The notes: generated from the letters alone by a model not told the origin. Shown: positions 36,896-48,119, numbered from the stretch's first letter. The stretch is DNA of 64,000 bases from Thiomicrospira microaerophila (GCF_000934765.1 NZ_JYNN01000008.1:62001-126000), one strand, 5' to 3'. Numbers and translations are program-made.

Positions 36896-37570
36896 TTTAT
36901 ACCCATAGCCGCGAATAAATTTAATCGAAGAAGCCGGTTGGGCTAATGCCACCAGTTTTTTTCGTAAACGCGATACGCGCTTTTCGAGGGTAGCGCGTAA
37001 TGTATTTGAATCTAAATCTAGATCGAGGTTTTCAGCTAACTCCCATATTTCAAGCTGTTGTTGCGGTGCTTGTGACAGTATCGTTAACAGCCGTGTTTCT
37101 TCAATCGACAGGCATATTGGGGTTATATCCGTTTGTAAGTTAGCCAGTTGATTGGTTAAAAAATAAAGTGTTAAATCTTTGTGATTGAGTTTCGGAATGC
37201 GTCTACAGACGGCTTGAATGGCGGCATTTAATTCTTCTGGCGATACTGGTTTGGGCAGGTATATATCCGCCCCACTGGTATAACCAGCCAGTTTATCTTC
37301 GATGCTATTTCTGGCTGTGAGCATAATAATACCGATGTTAGGTGACTGCATGCGCAGTTTTTCAGCGAGATACAAGCCGTCTTCGCCCGGTAGATTAAGA
37401 TCAAGCAAGGCCAAATCAAATGCCGTGGCTGCTGAAAGCGCAAGCACTTGTTCGGCAGACTCATGCGCACAGACCTGGTGGCCCTGTGAGGTTAAAAATT
37501 CACTGAATACCTCACGCAGCGCTAGGTGATCTTCAACCAATAATAATTTTAATTTTGAATAGTCAGACAT
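36869..37570 (-). CDS. OmpR-family response regulator
   Basis: 233 residues: receiver domain with acidic pair VEDH near residue 13, phospho-acceptor Asp57 (ALLDLNLPGEDG), Thr in MLTARN and Lys in YLPKPVS. The C-terminal winged helix ends RVSRLRKKL...IKFIRGYGYKL. It overlaps the kinase gene by 22 bp, so the two are translationally coupled and form a cognate pair. Targets unknown. Confidence 0.9.
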   Translation of the reverse strand: MSDYSKLKLLLVEDHLALREVFSEFLTSQGHQVCAHESAEQVLALSAATAFDLALLDLNLPGEDGLYLAEKLRMQSPNIGIIMLTARNSIEDKLAGYTSGADIYLPKPVSPEELNAAIQAVCRRIPKLNHKDLTLYFLTNQLANLQTDITPICLSIEETRLLTILSQAPQQQLEIWELAENLDLDLDSNTLRATLEKRVSRLRKKLVALAQPASSIKFIRGYGYKLTVSIEIV

Positions 37571-39132
37571 AAGCGAAAAATCACCTTTTCTTTCATCGGA
37601 ATATACTCAATGTGAGTTTGTAATTGCAGGGCTAAGCGTTTCACAATGTACAAACCTAAACCAGAGCCTGTTTGCATCCGTGCTTTTGGGCTGCGGTAAT
37701 ACTTGTCAAAAATATGCTTAGCATCCGGTGCGGGTTCGTTGATTTGATTGCAGACACCGATACACCAAGTCGCTTTTTCTTTTCTAATATAAATGCGGAC
37801 GAAGGTGTCTTTTGGGCTGTATTTTAATGCGTTATCTATCAAGTTAGACAGGATCACTTTTAACCAATCTTCATCGGTTTGAATATGAAGATTGGTGATG
37901 GCATCTGTAAAATCCAATCGGATGCGTTCAGGTGCCTGGCTGTGATGGGTTACATAGTTAATCAGGGATACCAGATTAACGGTTTGTATTTTTAACGCTA
38001 CGTTCTCATCTACTTTTTCTAGTACCGCACAGCGATCAATAACCATGCCCATGTCATTGCTCGCTTGAATGATGTGGTTGCGCAAACTATCCGACATGGT
38101 TTGTTGTGAAACGCCCATTCTGATAACGGATAAAGGTGTTTTAAGTTCGTGTGAGAGCATGCTTAAAAACTGTGCTTTCTGTTCTTTATCTTCGCGTTCT
38201 TTGTTAGCAATAGCTTGGGCATGGCTTTTTTCCAGGGCTATTTTTACATGGTCTTTTTCAATTTGACAGATATGTTGACTCATGCTGTCTTGCGCAATCA
38301 TTACGAGTGCCATGCCCATGACAATAAACGTAAGGGTCGCTAAAAATGAACTGAGCATCAAAATAGCACTCATTGGCGTATCCGCGATGAAATAGCTAAT
38401 AGTAAACTGCGATGAGAGCGCGAGTGTAAAAATGACCAGCAACAGCAACAAGGTCATAATGTATTTAATATTGAGTTTAAACACGGAAATCAGCAAAAGC
38501 GGATAGAGCAGGAAGATAAGAAAACCGTATTCAATCGAGATGAGGGTGATAATGATCCCTAGGGATAAAAACAATAAAAAATTAACCTTTTCGTTAGATG
38601 AAAAATCCCTGTTATCCATGCTTTTATAAAGCGGATAGAGCAGTAGCAAGCCTAAGGTATCTGAAAAAACAATCATCACAATGTAATTAATCACCATTTC
38701 ATGCGCAATGTCGCCGGCAATCATCCAGTTAAAACTGATCACCACACCGGTGAGCAATGAAGGTATGACCCCGACCAGCAGCGAGAATGGAAGCAGGATA
38801 GATATATTGTTAAAATCGGTTTTGACATATTTTTTGAGTAAATAAACCGCCAGAAGCGGCGCAAGGCTATCGGCTATAGAGGGGATAATTCGATGGATGA
38901 TGGCAAATAAATCTGTGTCAGTTGCGAGGTTAAGGTGCGATAAAAAACTGGCTAGAAAGATAATTGGTAGGGATTTAAGTCCGTATTTTTCAACTAAAAT
39001 TACCGCAATACCAAAGGGAAGCCAGAGCAGTGATAAGCCCGTTGGCTGTAATGAAAAAATTGACATTCCCAGTTTTGCAGTAAAAAAATACAGGAAACCA
39101 CCTGCAAGCAGGGGGAGGTAGTTTTTTATCAT
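37549..39132 (-). CDS. MASE1-type membrane sensor histidine kinase
   Basis: 527 residues. The N-terminal 290 residues carry eight or so membrane segments of the MASE1 sensor type (TGLSLLWLPFGIAVILVEKYG). Then a short coiled coil, the H-box SMLSHELKTPLSVIRMG, N-box NLIDNALKYSP and G-box GSGLGLYIVKR. MASE1 domains sense unknown, probably membrane-linked, signals. Directly upstream of and overlapping the OmpR-type regulator gene. No clear ribosome site is visible before the ATG. Confidence 0.88.
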   Translation of the reverse strand: MIKNYLPLLAGGFLYFFTAKLGMSIFSLQPTGLSLLWLPFGIAVILVEKYGLKSLPIIFLASFLSHLNLATDTDLFAIIHRIIPSIADSLAPLLAVYLLKKYVKTDFNNISILLPFSLLVGVIPSLLTGVVISFNWMIAGDIAHEMVINYIVMIVFSDTLGLLLLYPLYKSMDNRDFSSNEKVNFLLFLSLGIIITLISIEYGFLIFLLYPLLLISVFKLNIKYIMTLLLLLVIFTLALSSQFTISYFIADTPMSAILMLSSFLATLTFIVMGMALVMIAQDSMSQHICQIEKDHVKIALEKSHAQAIANKEREDKEQKAQFLSMLSHELKTPLSVIRMGVSQQTMSDSLRNHIIQASNDMGMVIDRCAVLEKVDENVALKIQTVNLVSLINYVTHHSQAPERIRLDFTDAITNLHIQTDEDWLKVILSNLIDNALKYSPKDTFVRIYIRKEKATWCIGVCNQINEPAPDAKHIFDKYYRSPKARMQTGSGLGLYIVKRLALQLQTHIEYIPMKEKVIFRLCLTIQN

Positions 39133-39301
39133 TTAATGTGCCATTTCATAGTAATTATTTTCTATATAATTTTACTTTTATTTATATAGTATAAATAATT
39201 CGATATGTGTATTTTTATAAAAATTGAATATATATTGCACGATAATACCGCAATTTAGCGAGGTTTACCATCTTTAGTTTACTGTTTGGTACAATCCGTG
39301 C

Positions 39302-39500
39302 CAGGAGCCTGTCGGATGAAACCACTCGAAGCGAAAAAAATCTGGGTTAAGTCAGTTTTTCTCATTCCTAAAGCACTCCCACCTGCAACGTCACAGCCAT
39401 TAAGTTAAGAAAACCCGTCATGCCGGCGGGGTCCGGAATATCAAACCGACAGCACATAACCTCAAAAGATCCAGGTTAATGGCCATGACCTACAGCATCG
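39302..39500. repeat. Degenerate repeats in the kinase-chemoreceptor gap
   Basis: The 542-bp gap 39133-39674 has no gene. 39302 onward has AGGAGCCTGTCGGATGAAACC and GAAGCGAAAAAAA, also found at 10138, then AAGCCATTAAGTTAAGAAAACCCGTCAT, a phrase shared in part with 33020 and 34905, and a broken CCGGCGGGGTCCGG hairpin. 39133-39300 and 39560-39670 are AT-rich and probably hold the promoters of the divergent genes. Confidence 0.45.
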
Positions 39501-39674
39501 GAGTGAGGAGGAGAAGTTGTTGGTTTATTCTTTTGATTCCCCTTGTGTCAGAGTCGGTCAGTGACAAGTATTGGACTTTACTATAATCCTTATAGACCAG
39601 ATTTATTCTAATTAATTAAGTATGTTTTTTATTGATCGATTTTATAGCGTAAGACTTAAACAGGAAGCTTTAAC

Positions 39675-41873
39675 ATGACCGATACTATTGCGAAAAATGA
39701 ATACCGACTTTCAGAGGATATGGTTATTCTCTCGACATCTGATTTGAAAGGTAATGTTGTTGAATACAATCAAGCATTCAAAGAAGCATCGGGTTATGAT
39801 GATGTCGATTTAATAGGTCAGCCTCACTGTTTATTAAGGCATTCAGACATGCCAAAAGAAGCCTTTAAAGATTTTTGGCAAACGATTCAAGCGGGGTATC
39901 CTTGGTTTGGCATCGTCAAAAACAAGCGTAAAAATGGTCAATATTATTGGGTAGCGGCGAATGCCAGTCCGATTAAGGTCGCGGGAAAAATAACCGGCTA
40001 CCTGTCTGTACGTTATCCCGCTTCAAATGAACAGAAGTACCAAGCGCAATTGTTATATCAACAGGTGAAATCCGGTCAAACGGCATTTCCTTATACCCCT
40101 TTACCTTCAACAGCACGATTACGTTGGCAAAATGCGATCTCGGCTACGTTTGTCGGCGGCACTATGGCATTATTGGGTTTGGGTATGACTACTCCGGGAT
40201 TGGCATTACTGCCTTTTGCGATTGCGGGGTTGGGCTATTTGATCTGGGCGACAGAGCGTAAAGACCGCTTCAGCAAAGAGGTGCAACAGGGGTTTGAAGA
40301 TGTTGCGAACGGGGTATTTCGTCAACCGATAGCCAGTCGTACAACCTTAGGGTTTGCTTTAAATATGGTTCGCTCAAGAGTCGCGGAAGCGGCGGCAAAA
40401 AACTATGATGCCTTAAACGCATCACAAACCCTCATGACGGCATTGAACACCGCGAGTACAAATATTATGGTGACGGATGTTGATTTGAGGGTTAAAAGTG
40501 CCAATGTTTCTTTAATGAAAATGTTTACCCGCAACCAAGCTTCGCTTCAATCTGTTTATGCCAATTTTGATGTTTCTAAACTCATTGGAAGTTATATAGA
40601 TAGGCTTTTAAAGCCGATTCCTGAAGCGAGTCCTGTTTTTACTGATTTAAGCGCTTGTTGGTCGGGCGAACTTAGGATAGCGGATCTGGTGATGCGTTTA
40701 ACGGTTGAGCCGATTTTTCAAGGAGAAAAAAAGATTGGCTATGTCATTGAATGGTTAGATCGCACCGATGAAGCCAATGTATCGCGAGAGATTATTCAGG
40801 TCATGCAGGATATGGAATCGGGTCACTTTACTAGTCGCGTGGATTCCGCCGCCAGCGGTGAGTTAGCCTTGATTAAAGATTCCGTCAATGCATCGATGCG
40901 TGTCCTATCGGATTCGGTCAATCAAATTGGTCAAGCGATGCGCGCCCAGGCGGCAGGTGATTTAACCGTCCAACTACCTGATGGCTCATTTAAGGGCGAT
41001 TTGGACAAGCTTAAAGAAGCGATTAACTACTCGCTGGCCAATTTAAAAGGCGTGGTAACCGCGGTGATGGAGGCGTCGAATACAATAAAATCGTCGGCCG
41101 CGGAAGTCGCTCAAGCATCCAGTGGCTTGAGTTCACGCGTCCAGCAGCAAGCGGCGGCGTTAGAAAAGACCTCCAGTTCGATGGTGCAAATGAATACGCG
41201 TATTCAAGAAACCAATACGCATGCACAGCAAGCAAGTGAGCTGGTGTCTGGTGTCCAACAAAAAGCCAACCAAGGACGTGCTGTGATGACGCAAACCATT
41301 CATGCCATGCAAGGTATCAAAGCCTCAAGTAAGAAAATTGAACAAATCGTGAGTCTAATCGATGGGATTGCGTTTCAAACCAATCTGTTGGCACTGAATG
41401 CTGCCGTTGAAGCTGCGAGAGCAGGAGAAAATGGGCGTGGTTTTGCGGTGGTGGCCGGTGAGGTTCGTGGTTTGGCACAAAAATCCGCCGAGGCGGCAAA
41501 GGATATAAAATTGCTGATCGGTGAAAGTGTCAACCAAATTGACGAAGGCACGCAGCTTGCCGATGCATCGGGTGAAGCATTGATGGCGATAACTCAGGCA
41601 GTTGATGAAGTAACAGGCCTGGTTGAATTTATTGCGAATGCGTCAGTGGAGCAAGCGGACGGTATCGCACAGGTCAACCATGCTATTGCTAACATAGAAC
41701 AGGTTACCCAACAAAACGCGGCCTTGGTTGAAGAAACCGCCGCGACAGCGATAAGCCTGCGTGATCAAGCCCATGTTTTGGAAGAAAACATGCTGTTTTT
41801 TAAAACCGATTTCATGCCAACAACCCCCACAGCGCACAAGACGCTTGAGAACAAGTATGCCACGACGAATTAG
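39675..41873 (+). CDS. PAS-containing chemoreceptor (Aer-like)
   Basis: 732 residues. An N-terminal PAS domain (about 10-125, ending in the Aer-like WVAANASPI) is followed by a hydrophobic hairpin (about 155-195), a second PAS-like region (about 250-370), HAMP-like helices and a signalling tip [20 protein letters not shown]. No periplasmic domain is seen, so the sensing is cytoplasmic. Aer-type receptors use FAD in the PAS domain to follow electron transport. Its 3' end overlaps the start of the NMT1-PAS-GGDEF gene by 17 bp. A near-copy of the palindrome (ACAGGCCTGGTT) lies inside. Confidence 0.87.
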   Translation: MTDTIAKNEYRLSEDMVILSTSDLKGNVVEYNQAFKEASGYDDVDLIGQPHCLLRHSDMPKEAFKDFWQTIQAGYPWFGIVKNKRKNGQYYWVAANASPIKVAGKITGYLSVRYPASNEQKYQAQLLYQQVKSGQTAFPYTPLPSTARLRWQNAISATFVGGTMALLGLGMTTPGLALLPFAIAGLGYLIWATERKDRFSKEVQQGFEDVANGVFRQPIASRTTLGFALNMVRSRVAEAAAKNYDALNASQTLMTALNTASTNIMVTDVDLRVKSANVSLMKMFTRNQASLQSVYANFDVSKLIGSYIDRLLKPIPEASPVFTDLSACWSGELRIADLVMRLTVEPIFQGEKKIGYVIEWLDRTDEANVSREIIQVMQDMESGHFTSRVDSAASGELALIKDSVNASMRVLSDSVNQIGQAMRAQAAGDLTVQLPDGSFKGDLDKLKEAINYSLANLKGVVTAVMEASNTIKSSAAEVAQASSGLSSRVQQQAAALEKTSSSMVQMNTRIQETNTHAQQASELVSGVQQKANQGRAVMTQTIHAMQGIKASSKKIEQIVSLIDGIAFQTNLLALNAAVEAARAGENGRGFAVVAGEVRGLAQKSAEAAKDIKLLIGESVNQIDEGTQLADASGEALMAITQAVDEVTGLVEFIANASVEQADGIAQVNHAIANIEQVTQQNAALVEETAATAISLRDQAHVLEENMLFFKTDFMPTTPTAHKTLENKYATTN

Positions 41874-43791
41874 TGCTTTTTCATATGGGTTATGCCTAAT
41901 ATTATTGGTGAGTCTGCAAGCCCATGCTCAGCCCGTTCCCATGCATTTAACCCCGGTTCAGTTGCAATTAAAATGGCAACACCAATTCCAGTTCGCGGGT
42001 TATTATGCGGCGCTTGAAAAAGGTTATTATCAAGATGCAGGACTGGATGTCACCCTAATTGAAGCACAGGCGGGCATGAATCTGATCCAAAAAGTGCTAG
42101 AAGGAAAAGCCGAGTTTGGTGTCGGTACCAGTGAGGTCTTGTTAAACTATCATCAGGGTGATCCGCTTGTGGTTTTAGCGGTCATTATGCAACATTCACC
42201 CTTAGCCTTTGCCACCCTAGCATCTTCCGGCATCACCAATATTCATCAATTAGCAAATGAAACCATGATGATTGAACCCAATTCGCTTGAGCTGTTTGCT
42301 TATTTAAAGAGTGAAGGGATTGGTTTAAAACAAATTAATCAAGTCATGCATAATCATGTTATTGAGGATCTCATTGACGGCAAGGTCAAAGCGATGTCGG
42401 TCTATACAACAGACGAACCGTTTGAGTTTGCGCAACTCGGCATCGAAACCCAATTATTCCGCCCTACGATGGCGGGCATTGATTTTTATGGTGACAACCT
42501 GTTTACTTCACAGGCGATGATTCAGCAACAGCCTGAGTTGGTGGAACGCTTTCTAGAGGCGTCATTACAGGGTTGGCGCTATGCGATGCAATATCCTGAT
42601 GAAATCATTGATTTAATTTTGACAGACTATTCTTCAAGAAAAAGCCGTGCACACTTGGCATTTGAAGCTCAAAAAATGCGCGAAATCATGCGCCCAGATT
42701 TGGTTGAGATAGGTTATATGAATCCAGGGCGCTGGCACCATATTGCCCAGACCTATGCGCAATTAGGTATTTTACCCGAACATATAACTATTCAAGGCCT
42801 TCTTTACCAAAACTCAGATTTGGCTTATCAGCAACTCAAAACGCAATTTTATTATGCTCTAGTCTTGCTTGTGAGTATTGGTTTATTGGCTGGTATTTTT
42901 TATCACCAGTTTTATTTAGCTAATCTGCGTCATAAACAATTTGAATCCTTGTTTTTAAATGCGCCGATTAGCTTGATTGAAATCGATCAGCATGGCACCA
43001 TTTTTAATTGGAACCGTGAAGCACAAAATACTTTTCATTATGCTAGCGAAGAAGTGGTGGGCAAAAATGTATTTACATTATTGGTCCATCATCAAGACCT
43101 TGATAAGGTCGAAAGCGTGATAAAAGAGGCTTTTGAAAATAAAAAAATCACCTTTTCAGAGAATAAAAATGTGCGTAAAGACGGCCAAAGCCTGCTTAGT
43201 TTTTGGTCAAATATGCCGTTTGCAAGCGGGCACCGAAAAACCCAACGGCTGCTTTGTATGGCAAGAGACATTACGCTAGAAAAACAAATGGAAGCCAAGC
43301 TTTACCAAGCGGCACACTATGACGAGCTAACCGGTTTACCTAATCGCGTGCTTTTGTTAAGTTTACTCAAACAGACCCTTGCGGATGCCAAGCGTTATCA
43401 GTCTAAAGTCGCTATTTTGTTTATTGATCTTAATGATTTTAAAGCCATCAATGATACCTGTGGTCATTATGTTGGTGACCAGGTTCTTAAGCAAACAGGG
43501 AGGCGCCTTGAGCAATCATTACGTGAAAATGATGTGATTGGTCGTTTAGCGGGTGATGAGTTTGTTGCTATCGTTAAAGACATTAATGAATCAACAGATA
43601 TTCAAATTGTGATAAGTCATATTATGGCGGCTGTTCAAACAGATATTGTCGTGGATGAATTGCGTCTTTCAATTAGCGCCAGCATTGGCTTTAGTCTTTA
43701 TCCGCAGGATGGGCAAGATATTCAACAACTACTTACCCTCGCGGATGAATCCATGTACAAAGTAAAAGCGGCGTCCAAAAATCGAGCCTAA
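41857..43791 (+). CDS. NMT1/THI5-like periplasmic sensor with PAS and GGDEF domains
   Basis: 644 residues from the ATG at 41857, which begins a clear signal peptide ([20 protein letters not shown]). A longer upstream frame lacks one. Residues about 25-340 are an NMT1/TauA-like binding domain ([20 protein letters not shown]), then a membrane segment near 345-370, a PAS domain, and a GGDEF domain with DELTGLPNR and LAGDEF. The signature is AGDEF in place of GGDEF, a variant found in some active cyclases. No EAL domain follows. It probably senses a small nitrogen- or sulfur-containing solute and makes c-di-GMP. It is coupled to the preceding chemoreceptor gene by overlap. Confidence 0.85.
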   Translation: MPRRISAFSYGLCLILLVSLQAHAQPVPMHLTPVQLQLKWQHQFQFAGYYAALEKGYYQDAGLDVTLIEAQAGMNLIQKVLEGKAEFGVGTSEVLLNYHQGDPLVVLAVIMQHSPLAFATLASSGITNIHQLANETMMIEPNSLELFAYLKSEGIGLKQINQVMHNHVIEDLIDGKVKAMSVYTTDEPFEFAQLGIETQLFRPTMAGIDFYGDNLFTSQAMIQQQPELVERFLEASLQGWRYAMQYPDEIIDLILTDYSSRKSRAHLAFEAQKMREIMRPDLVEIGYMNPGRWHHIAQTYAQLGILPEHITIQGLLYQNSDLAYQQLKTQFYYALVLLVSIGLLAGIFYHQFYLANLRHKQFESLFLNAPISLIEIDQHGTIFNWNREAQNTFHYASEEVVGKNVFTLLVHHQDLDKVESVIKEAFENKKITFSENKNVRKDGQSLLSFWSNMPFASGHRKTQRLLCMARDITLEKQMEAKLYQAAHYDELTGLPNRVLLLSLLKQTLADAKRYQSKVAILFIDLNDFKAINDTCGHYVGDQVLKQTGRRLEQSLRENDVIGRLAGDEFVAIVKDINESTDIQIVISHIMAAVQTDIVVDELRLSISASIGFSLYPQDGQDIQQLLTLADESMYKVKAASKNRA

Positions 43792-43806
43792 TGTGACAAG
43801 CTCCTA

Positions 43807-43985
43807 GCCCGAATATTTAACTTCGCTTTCTTCGATTCATCAAGTTTACGCGCCCTGGCTTGTCTATTGATTCCCCAGTATTTTTTCTCAGCTGACTGTA
43901 TGAATAACGACAGCGTTCCTTCAAAAAAGCACTGGGAAGCCCATATTCTGCGCGATCATCACGCGAATTTATGAAACATCCGGGC
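43807..43985. mobile_element. 179-bp MITE, copy upstream of the RND operon
   Basis: Ends GCCCGAATATTT and AAACATCCGGGC are inverted repeats; a TA precedes the left end. Over most of its length it is the reverse complement of the element at 48496-48657, with an extra 20-bp block (CTTCGCTTTCTTCGATTCAT) near its left end. No coding capacity. The RND adaptor gene starts 49 bp beyond it, so it lies in the operon's promoter region. Confidence 0.75.
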
Positions 43986-43993
43986 TGGGTGGT

Positions 43994-43999
43994 TATAAT
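43994..43999 (+). promoter_or_regulatory. Candidate -10 box of the RND operon
   Basis: TATAAT 35 bp before the start at 44034; its -35 region would fall inside the right end of the MITE. Confidence 0.35.
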
Positions 44000-44033
44000 A
44001 ATATTTAATATTATGGATTTTAGGGTGGGCGTT

Positions 44034-45041
44034 ATGCGTTGGATAATGTTTTTTGGTATGTTAATGATGAACACGTTTAGTTGGGCATCAGACACTTGGC
44101 GTTCGCAAGTGGTCACTCAGTCGCTCAATGAAGTGGTGATTCAATTATCCCAGTCGTTTAGTGCCGAGGTCATTAGTCCGAACCATACCGCATTATCAAG
44201 CGAGCTCAATGCGCGCATTAACCGCATTCATCCTCGCCCAGGTGATCGGGTTAAATCCGGCCAAATCTTAGTTGAGCTGGACTGTCGCGACCAACAACTG
44301 CAACTTGAACGTTTAGCTGCGCAACAAAAACAAACCCAAGCCAACCTTGACTTAGCCGAGCGGCAGGTTTCTCGGCTAGCGCAATTACAAGCCCGAGACC
44401 TCACCAATCGCAGCCAGCTGGATGAAGCGCAAACCCAAGTCCAGCAACTTCAAGCCCAACAACAACTGCTCAATACTGAACAAACGATTACCCAACGTCA
44501 AATTAATCGCTGCCAAATTCGCGCCCCCTTTGATGGTGTGGTACTCGAACAAAAAGTGGGGCTAGGGCAATGGGTGAATGTGGGCATGCCATTGCTTGAT
44601 CTACTGCAAACCCAGTCTGCTGAGATAGAAACTCAAGTGCCTTTTAATTGGCTACAAAACACCGAAATCACAACCAGGCCTGGTCAGCTGAATGCATTAT
44701 TCCGTGCACAAGGCTTCGATGATCAGTCCGTTACGCTGTTACGCCAAGCGCCCAATATTGAACCCCGCAGTCGCTCAGTAAAACTCTGGTTCTCCTCTGA
44801 CACCCCATTACCGATTGGTCTAAGTGGTCAGATTTTCCTCACCCAATCTCAAGCCTATTTACCTACCAGCGTGATTGTTCAACGTGGCGAGGATTTGGGT
44901 GTGTTTGTTGTAGAGAATAATCAACTGCAATTTCGCGTTTTACCCCAGGCGCAAGAAGGCCGCCCCCATAGCCTTCCAGCGGACTGGTCAAATGAAATCG
45001 AGATTGTCACCCAGGGCCAACAGCGCCTCAGACGCGAGTAA
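44034..45041 (+). CDS. RND efflux periplasmic adaptor (HlyD/MFP family)
   Basis: 335 residues from the ATG at 44034, which follows AGGGTGGG and opens a signal peptide (MRWIMFFGMLMMNTFSWAS). A longer frame from 43971 would begin inside the MITE. The lipoyl-like half-motifs (RIHPRPGDRVKSGQILVELD, RAPFDGVVLEQKVGLGQWV) flank an alpha-helical hairpin rich in Gln/Leu. It links the inner-membrane pump encoded 6 bp downstream to an outer-membrane channel, which is not encoded here. It contains a palindrome copy encoding TTRPGQ. Confidence 0.88.
   Translation: MRWIMFFGMLMMNTFSWASDTWRSQVVTQSLNEVVIQLSQSFSAEVISPNHTALSSELNARINRIHPRPGDRVKSGQILVELDCRDQQLQLERLAAQQKQTQANLDLAERQVSRLAQLQARDLTNRSQLDEAQTQVQQLQAQQQLLNTEQTITQRQINRCQIRAPFDGVVLEQKVGLGQWVNVGMPLLDLLQTQSAEIETQVPFNWLQNTEITTRPGQLNALFRAQGFDDQSVTLLRQAPNIEPRSRSVKLWFSSDTPLPIGLSGQIFLTQSQAYLPTSVIVQRGEDLGVFVVENNQLQFRVLPQAQEGRPHSLPADWSNEIEIVTQGQQRLRRE
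44673..44684. repeat. ACCAGGCCTGGT palindrome, copy 9
   Basis: Exact copy inside the RND adaptor gene. Confidence 0.9.
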
Positions 45042-45047
45042 CCTAAC

Positions 45048-48000
45048 ATGATGAAGCGTTTTATAAGTAACTCGGTTCTAGCTAACTTAGTGTTTGCGCT
45101 GGTGTTGGTCATTGGCGCTATGTCCTATATGGATATGCCACGTCAAAAAGACCCGACGATTAACTTTAACTGGATCATTATTGTCACCGCTTTGCCGGGT
45201 GCCAGCGCGGAGGACATTGAAACCCGCGTTACCCAGCCACTTGAAGATGCGTTGCGTAAGCTCAATGACGTCAATTTCGTATCAAGCACCTCGCGCGTCG
45301 GGCTATCAAATATCTTAGTACGCTTTCGTGATCTCGATGAACGCACCTTCGATAAACGTGTTAATGATTTACGCCGCGAAATTCAAAACAAACGCCCAGA
45401 ACTGCCTGCCGATATAGTCGAACCCATGGTGATTGAAATTACCAGTGCGAATGCCTACCCCTCGGCCACCTTGGTATTAAAAGGTCAAGCCTTTGATGAA
45501 ACACTACGCGCACAAGGTTATCAACTTAAACGCGAACTTGAACGCCTGCGCGGTGTGGATCGGATTGATACGATTGGACTCGAAAAGCCAGAACTGCAGG
45601 TGCGGATGGATTTTGAGCAGCTGGCGAATTTGGGACTTAGCCCGGCTTTAGTCGCCGATATGATTGCCGCCCAATGGCAAGACCAGGCGGCAGGCAAATT
45701 ACGTGTCGGTCAAGAACAATGGCTTATTCGTCATATTGGGCAAAACCCGGATCCTCAGGCGCTATCGCAACTCCCCCTCCCTACAGCGCAAGGCGAGGTG
45801 TTGCTCGAAGAGGTCGCACAGATTCTACGCGCACGTCAAGATGCCACCCAAAAGGTATCGATGAACGATCAACCTGCGATTATGTTAGCCGTAATGAAAT
45901 CCGGCTCAGCCAATACTCTCGAGCTGGTTGAGCGGCTTGAAGACTTTATCGATGACTACAACCAACAATATGACGCGCAGGGCCTCACCTTAACGTTAGC
46001 GGATGACCAAACTCAATCCACCCGCGATGCGATTTCCATGATGCAAACCAATGCACTGCAAGGATTGGCCTTTGTACTGCTTGTCAGCTGGTTGTTTTTA
46101 GGCTGGCGCATTGGTGTCTTAGTCGCGATGGCGATTCCGTTCTCGCTTACCGGTGTGTTTATTGTATTAAACATGACGGGGGAAACCCTGAACTTAACCG
46201 TACTCCTCGGTGTGATTATTGCGTTAGGCATGCTGGTGGATGTCGCTGTTGTCATGATTGAGGCGATGCACCAGCATATGCACCGAGGGCGCAATACGCT
46301 CGATGCAGCGATTGAGGCGATGCGCGAAGTCGGTTGGCCGCTGGTCGCTGCGGTGTTGACGACCATTGCCGCGTTTTTACCCCTGATGTTGCTGCCGGGT
46401 ATTCTGGGCGATTTTATGCGCATTGTGCCGATGGTGGTGACCATTGCGTTAATCATTAGTTTGATTCAGGCCTTTTGGATGCTACCTTCACAAAGCCATG
46501 CGCTTCATCTCAAAGCCAACCAAAGCCACCACCTCAGCCCAGGGCGTGAGCGCCGTCTGATGAAATTGCGTAACCTTTATGGCCGCGCGTTAGTAAAAAG
46601 CTTTCGTCATCCTTGGCTTACCTTAATTATTCTGATTGGCGCGTTTTCTTCAGCGGTATATTTGGTGGCCTCAGAGCGAATTAGCACCAACTTTTTCGCC
46701 TCCGATACCCTAGAAATCTTTTACCTAAACGTTGAGCTACCGACGGGTACACCCTTGGAGAATACCCTTGCCACCACCCTAGAAGTTGAAAAACTGGCCC
46801 AGGCCTGGTTAAAACCCGAAGAAAAACGTGCGCTTGTGAGTTACGCCGGACAAATGTTTACCGAAACCGAACCGCTGATGGGTGAAAACTATGGTCAGGT
46901 ATTTATCAGCCTATACCCAAAACAAGCCAATGGACGAACCATCGATCAAATCATTGATGGCTTGCGCGACCATGTTCAGACCCATGCGCCGATTCCAGCT
47001 GAAATTGGCGTGTTAAAACTCTCAGGTGGGCCACCCAGCTCCAAGCCCATTAGCGTCAAGGTGCGTGGCGATGATTACGACCAAATTGCCGCCGCCGTAG
47101 CCGACTTAACCCATGTACTTGAAAATACACCCGGCATCAAAGATATCCAAAACGATGCCACACTAGGAAGTCCACAACTCATCACACAGTTGAACATGAG
47201 CGCCATCAGTCGTGCTGGGCTTGACCCTATGACGGTGGTGCGCAGCCTAAGACTGCTCACCGATGGCGAAGTCGTCGCGCAAATGAATGATCGGGGGGAA
47301 CAGGTCGATTTACGGGTACGCGCTGCCTTGCCGCAAACAGACGATATTGAGGCCTGGTTAGCTACCCAAATCGCCAGCCCAAGTGGTCAGCGGATTGCAC
47401 TCGGCGAACTGGTGGATACTCAAATTCAACAGGGTTATGTCAGCCTGCGCCATCACAACTTTAGCCGCGCGATTACCCTAGAAGCCGATATCGATCGCAG
47501 CCAAATTGACACCCTTAGCGCCAATGCGATTTTGCAGGCGGCTTGGGAAGACTTAGCGCTCAATCACCCCGGCATAAATTTGGACTTTTCTGGTGAACTG
47601 GATGAAATCAACGAGTCACTGAATGCGATGTTGCTATTGTTTGTGATGGGGATTGGTTTGATGTATTTGATTCTTGGCGCCCAGTTTAGAAGCTACTTTC
47701 AACCCTTTATTATCCTCATCACCATTCCGATGGCGTTTACCGGTGTGGCTTATGGTTTATGGTTTAGTGGCTATCCACTGAGTCTTTACACACTCTACGG
47801 CGTTGTTGCGCTGTCTGGGATTGCCGTAAACTCGGCCATTGTATTGATATCAGCCGCCAATTCACGCCGAAATGATGGCATGTCACCGCTTCATGCGATT
47901 CTCTATGCCGCTCGCCGCCGTCTAGTACCGATTTTAATTACCACCTTCACCACGATGGCGGGTTTAATGGGCTTGGCAATAGGGTTAGGTGGCCATTCAC

Positions 48001-48119
48001 TGATGTTCAGCCCCGTTGCCACCGCGATTGTTTGGGGTATCGGCGTATCGACACTTTTAACCCTGTTCACCATCCCACTAATCTACCGCCTAACCGCGCG
48101 CCAAAGAAGAACCTTATGA
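45048..48119 (+). CDS. RND-family efflux pump inner-membrane transporter
   Basis: 1023 residues, normal length for AcrB/MexB-like pumps. Twelve membrane segments in two halves, with two large periplasmic loops; MPRQKDPTINFNWIIIVTAL near the N-terminus and the central segment LNLTVLLGVIIALGMLVDVAVVMIEA with the proton-relay acidic residue. The sequence is nearer to the AcrB-like RND subgroup with multidrug or unknown substrates than to heavy-metal CusA. Two ATGs in tandem (45048, 45051). Its 3' end is partly duplicated at 49006-49096 beyond the toxin-antitoxin cassette. Confidence 0.92.
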   Translation: MMKRFISNSVLANLVFALVLVIGAMSYMDMPRQKDPTINFNWIIIVTALPGASAEDIETRVTQPLEDALRKLNDVNFVSSTSRVGLSNILVRFRDLDERTFDKRVNDLRREIQNKRPELPADIVEPMVIEITSANAYPSATLVLKGQAFDETLRAQGYQLKRELERLRGVDRIDTIGLEKPELQVRMDFEQLANLGLSPALVADMIAAQWQDQAAGKLRVGQEQWLIRHIGQNPDPQALSQLPLPTAQGEVLLEEVAQILRARQDATQKVSMNDQPAIMLAVMKSGSANTLELVERLEDFIDDYNQQYDAQGLTLTLADDQTQSTRDAISMMQTNALQGLAFVLLVSWLFLGWRIGVLVAMAIPFSLTGVFIVLNMTGETLNLTVLLGVIIALGMLVDVAVVMIEAMHQHMHRGRNTLDAAIEAMREVGWPLVAAVLTTIAAFLPLMLLPGILGDFMRIVPMVVTIALIISLIQAFWMLPSQSHALHLKANQSHHLSPGRERRLMKLRNLYGRALVKSFRHPWLTLIILIGAFSSAVYLVASERISTNFFASDTLEIFYLNVELPTGTPLENTLATTLEVEKLAQAWLKPEEKRALVSYAGQMFTETEPLMGENYGQVFISLYPKQANGRTIDQIIDGLRDHVQTHAPIPAEIGVLKLSGGPPSSKPISVKVRGDDYDQIAAAVADLTHVLENTPGIKDIQNDATLGSPQLITQLNMSAISRAGLDPMTVVRSLRLLTDGEVVAQMNDRGEQVDLRVRAALPQTDDIEAWLATQIASPSGQRIALGELVDTQIQQGYVSLRHHNFSRAITLEADIDRSQIDTLSANAILQAAWEDLALNHPGINLDFSGELDEINESLNAMLLLFVMGIGLMYLILGAQFRSYFQPFIILITIPMAFTGVAYGLWFSGYPLSLYTLYGVVALSGIAVNSAIVLISAANSRRNDGMSPLHAILYAARRRLVPILITTFTTMAGLMGLAIGLGGHSLMFSPVATAIVWGIGVSTLLTLFTIPLIYRLTARQRRTL

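Noticed and set aside
41761-41856. Longer start of the NMT1-PAS-GGDEF protein at 41761
   Set aside because: It overlaps the chemoreceptor gene extensively and puts a charged stretch before the signal peptide.
43971-44033. Longer start of the RND adaptor at 43971
   Set aside because: It begins inside the MITE and would hide the signal peptide that starts at 44034.
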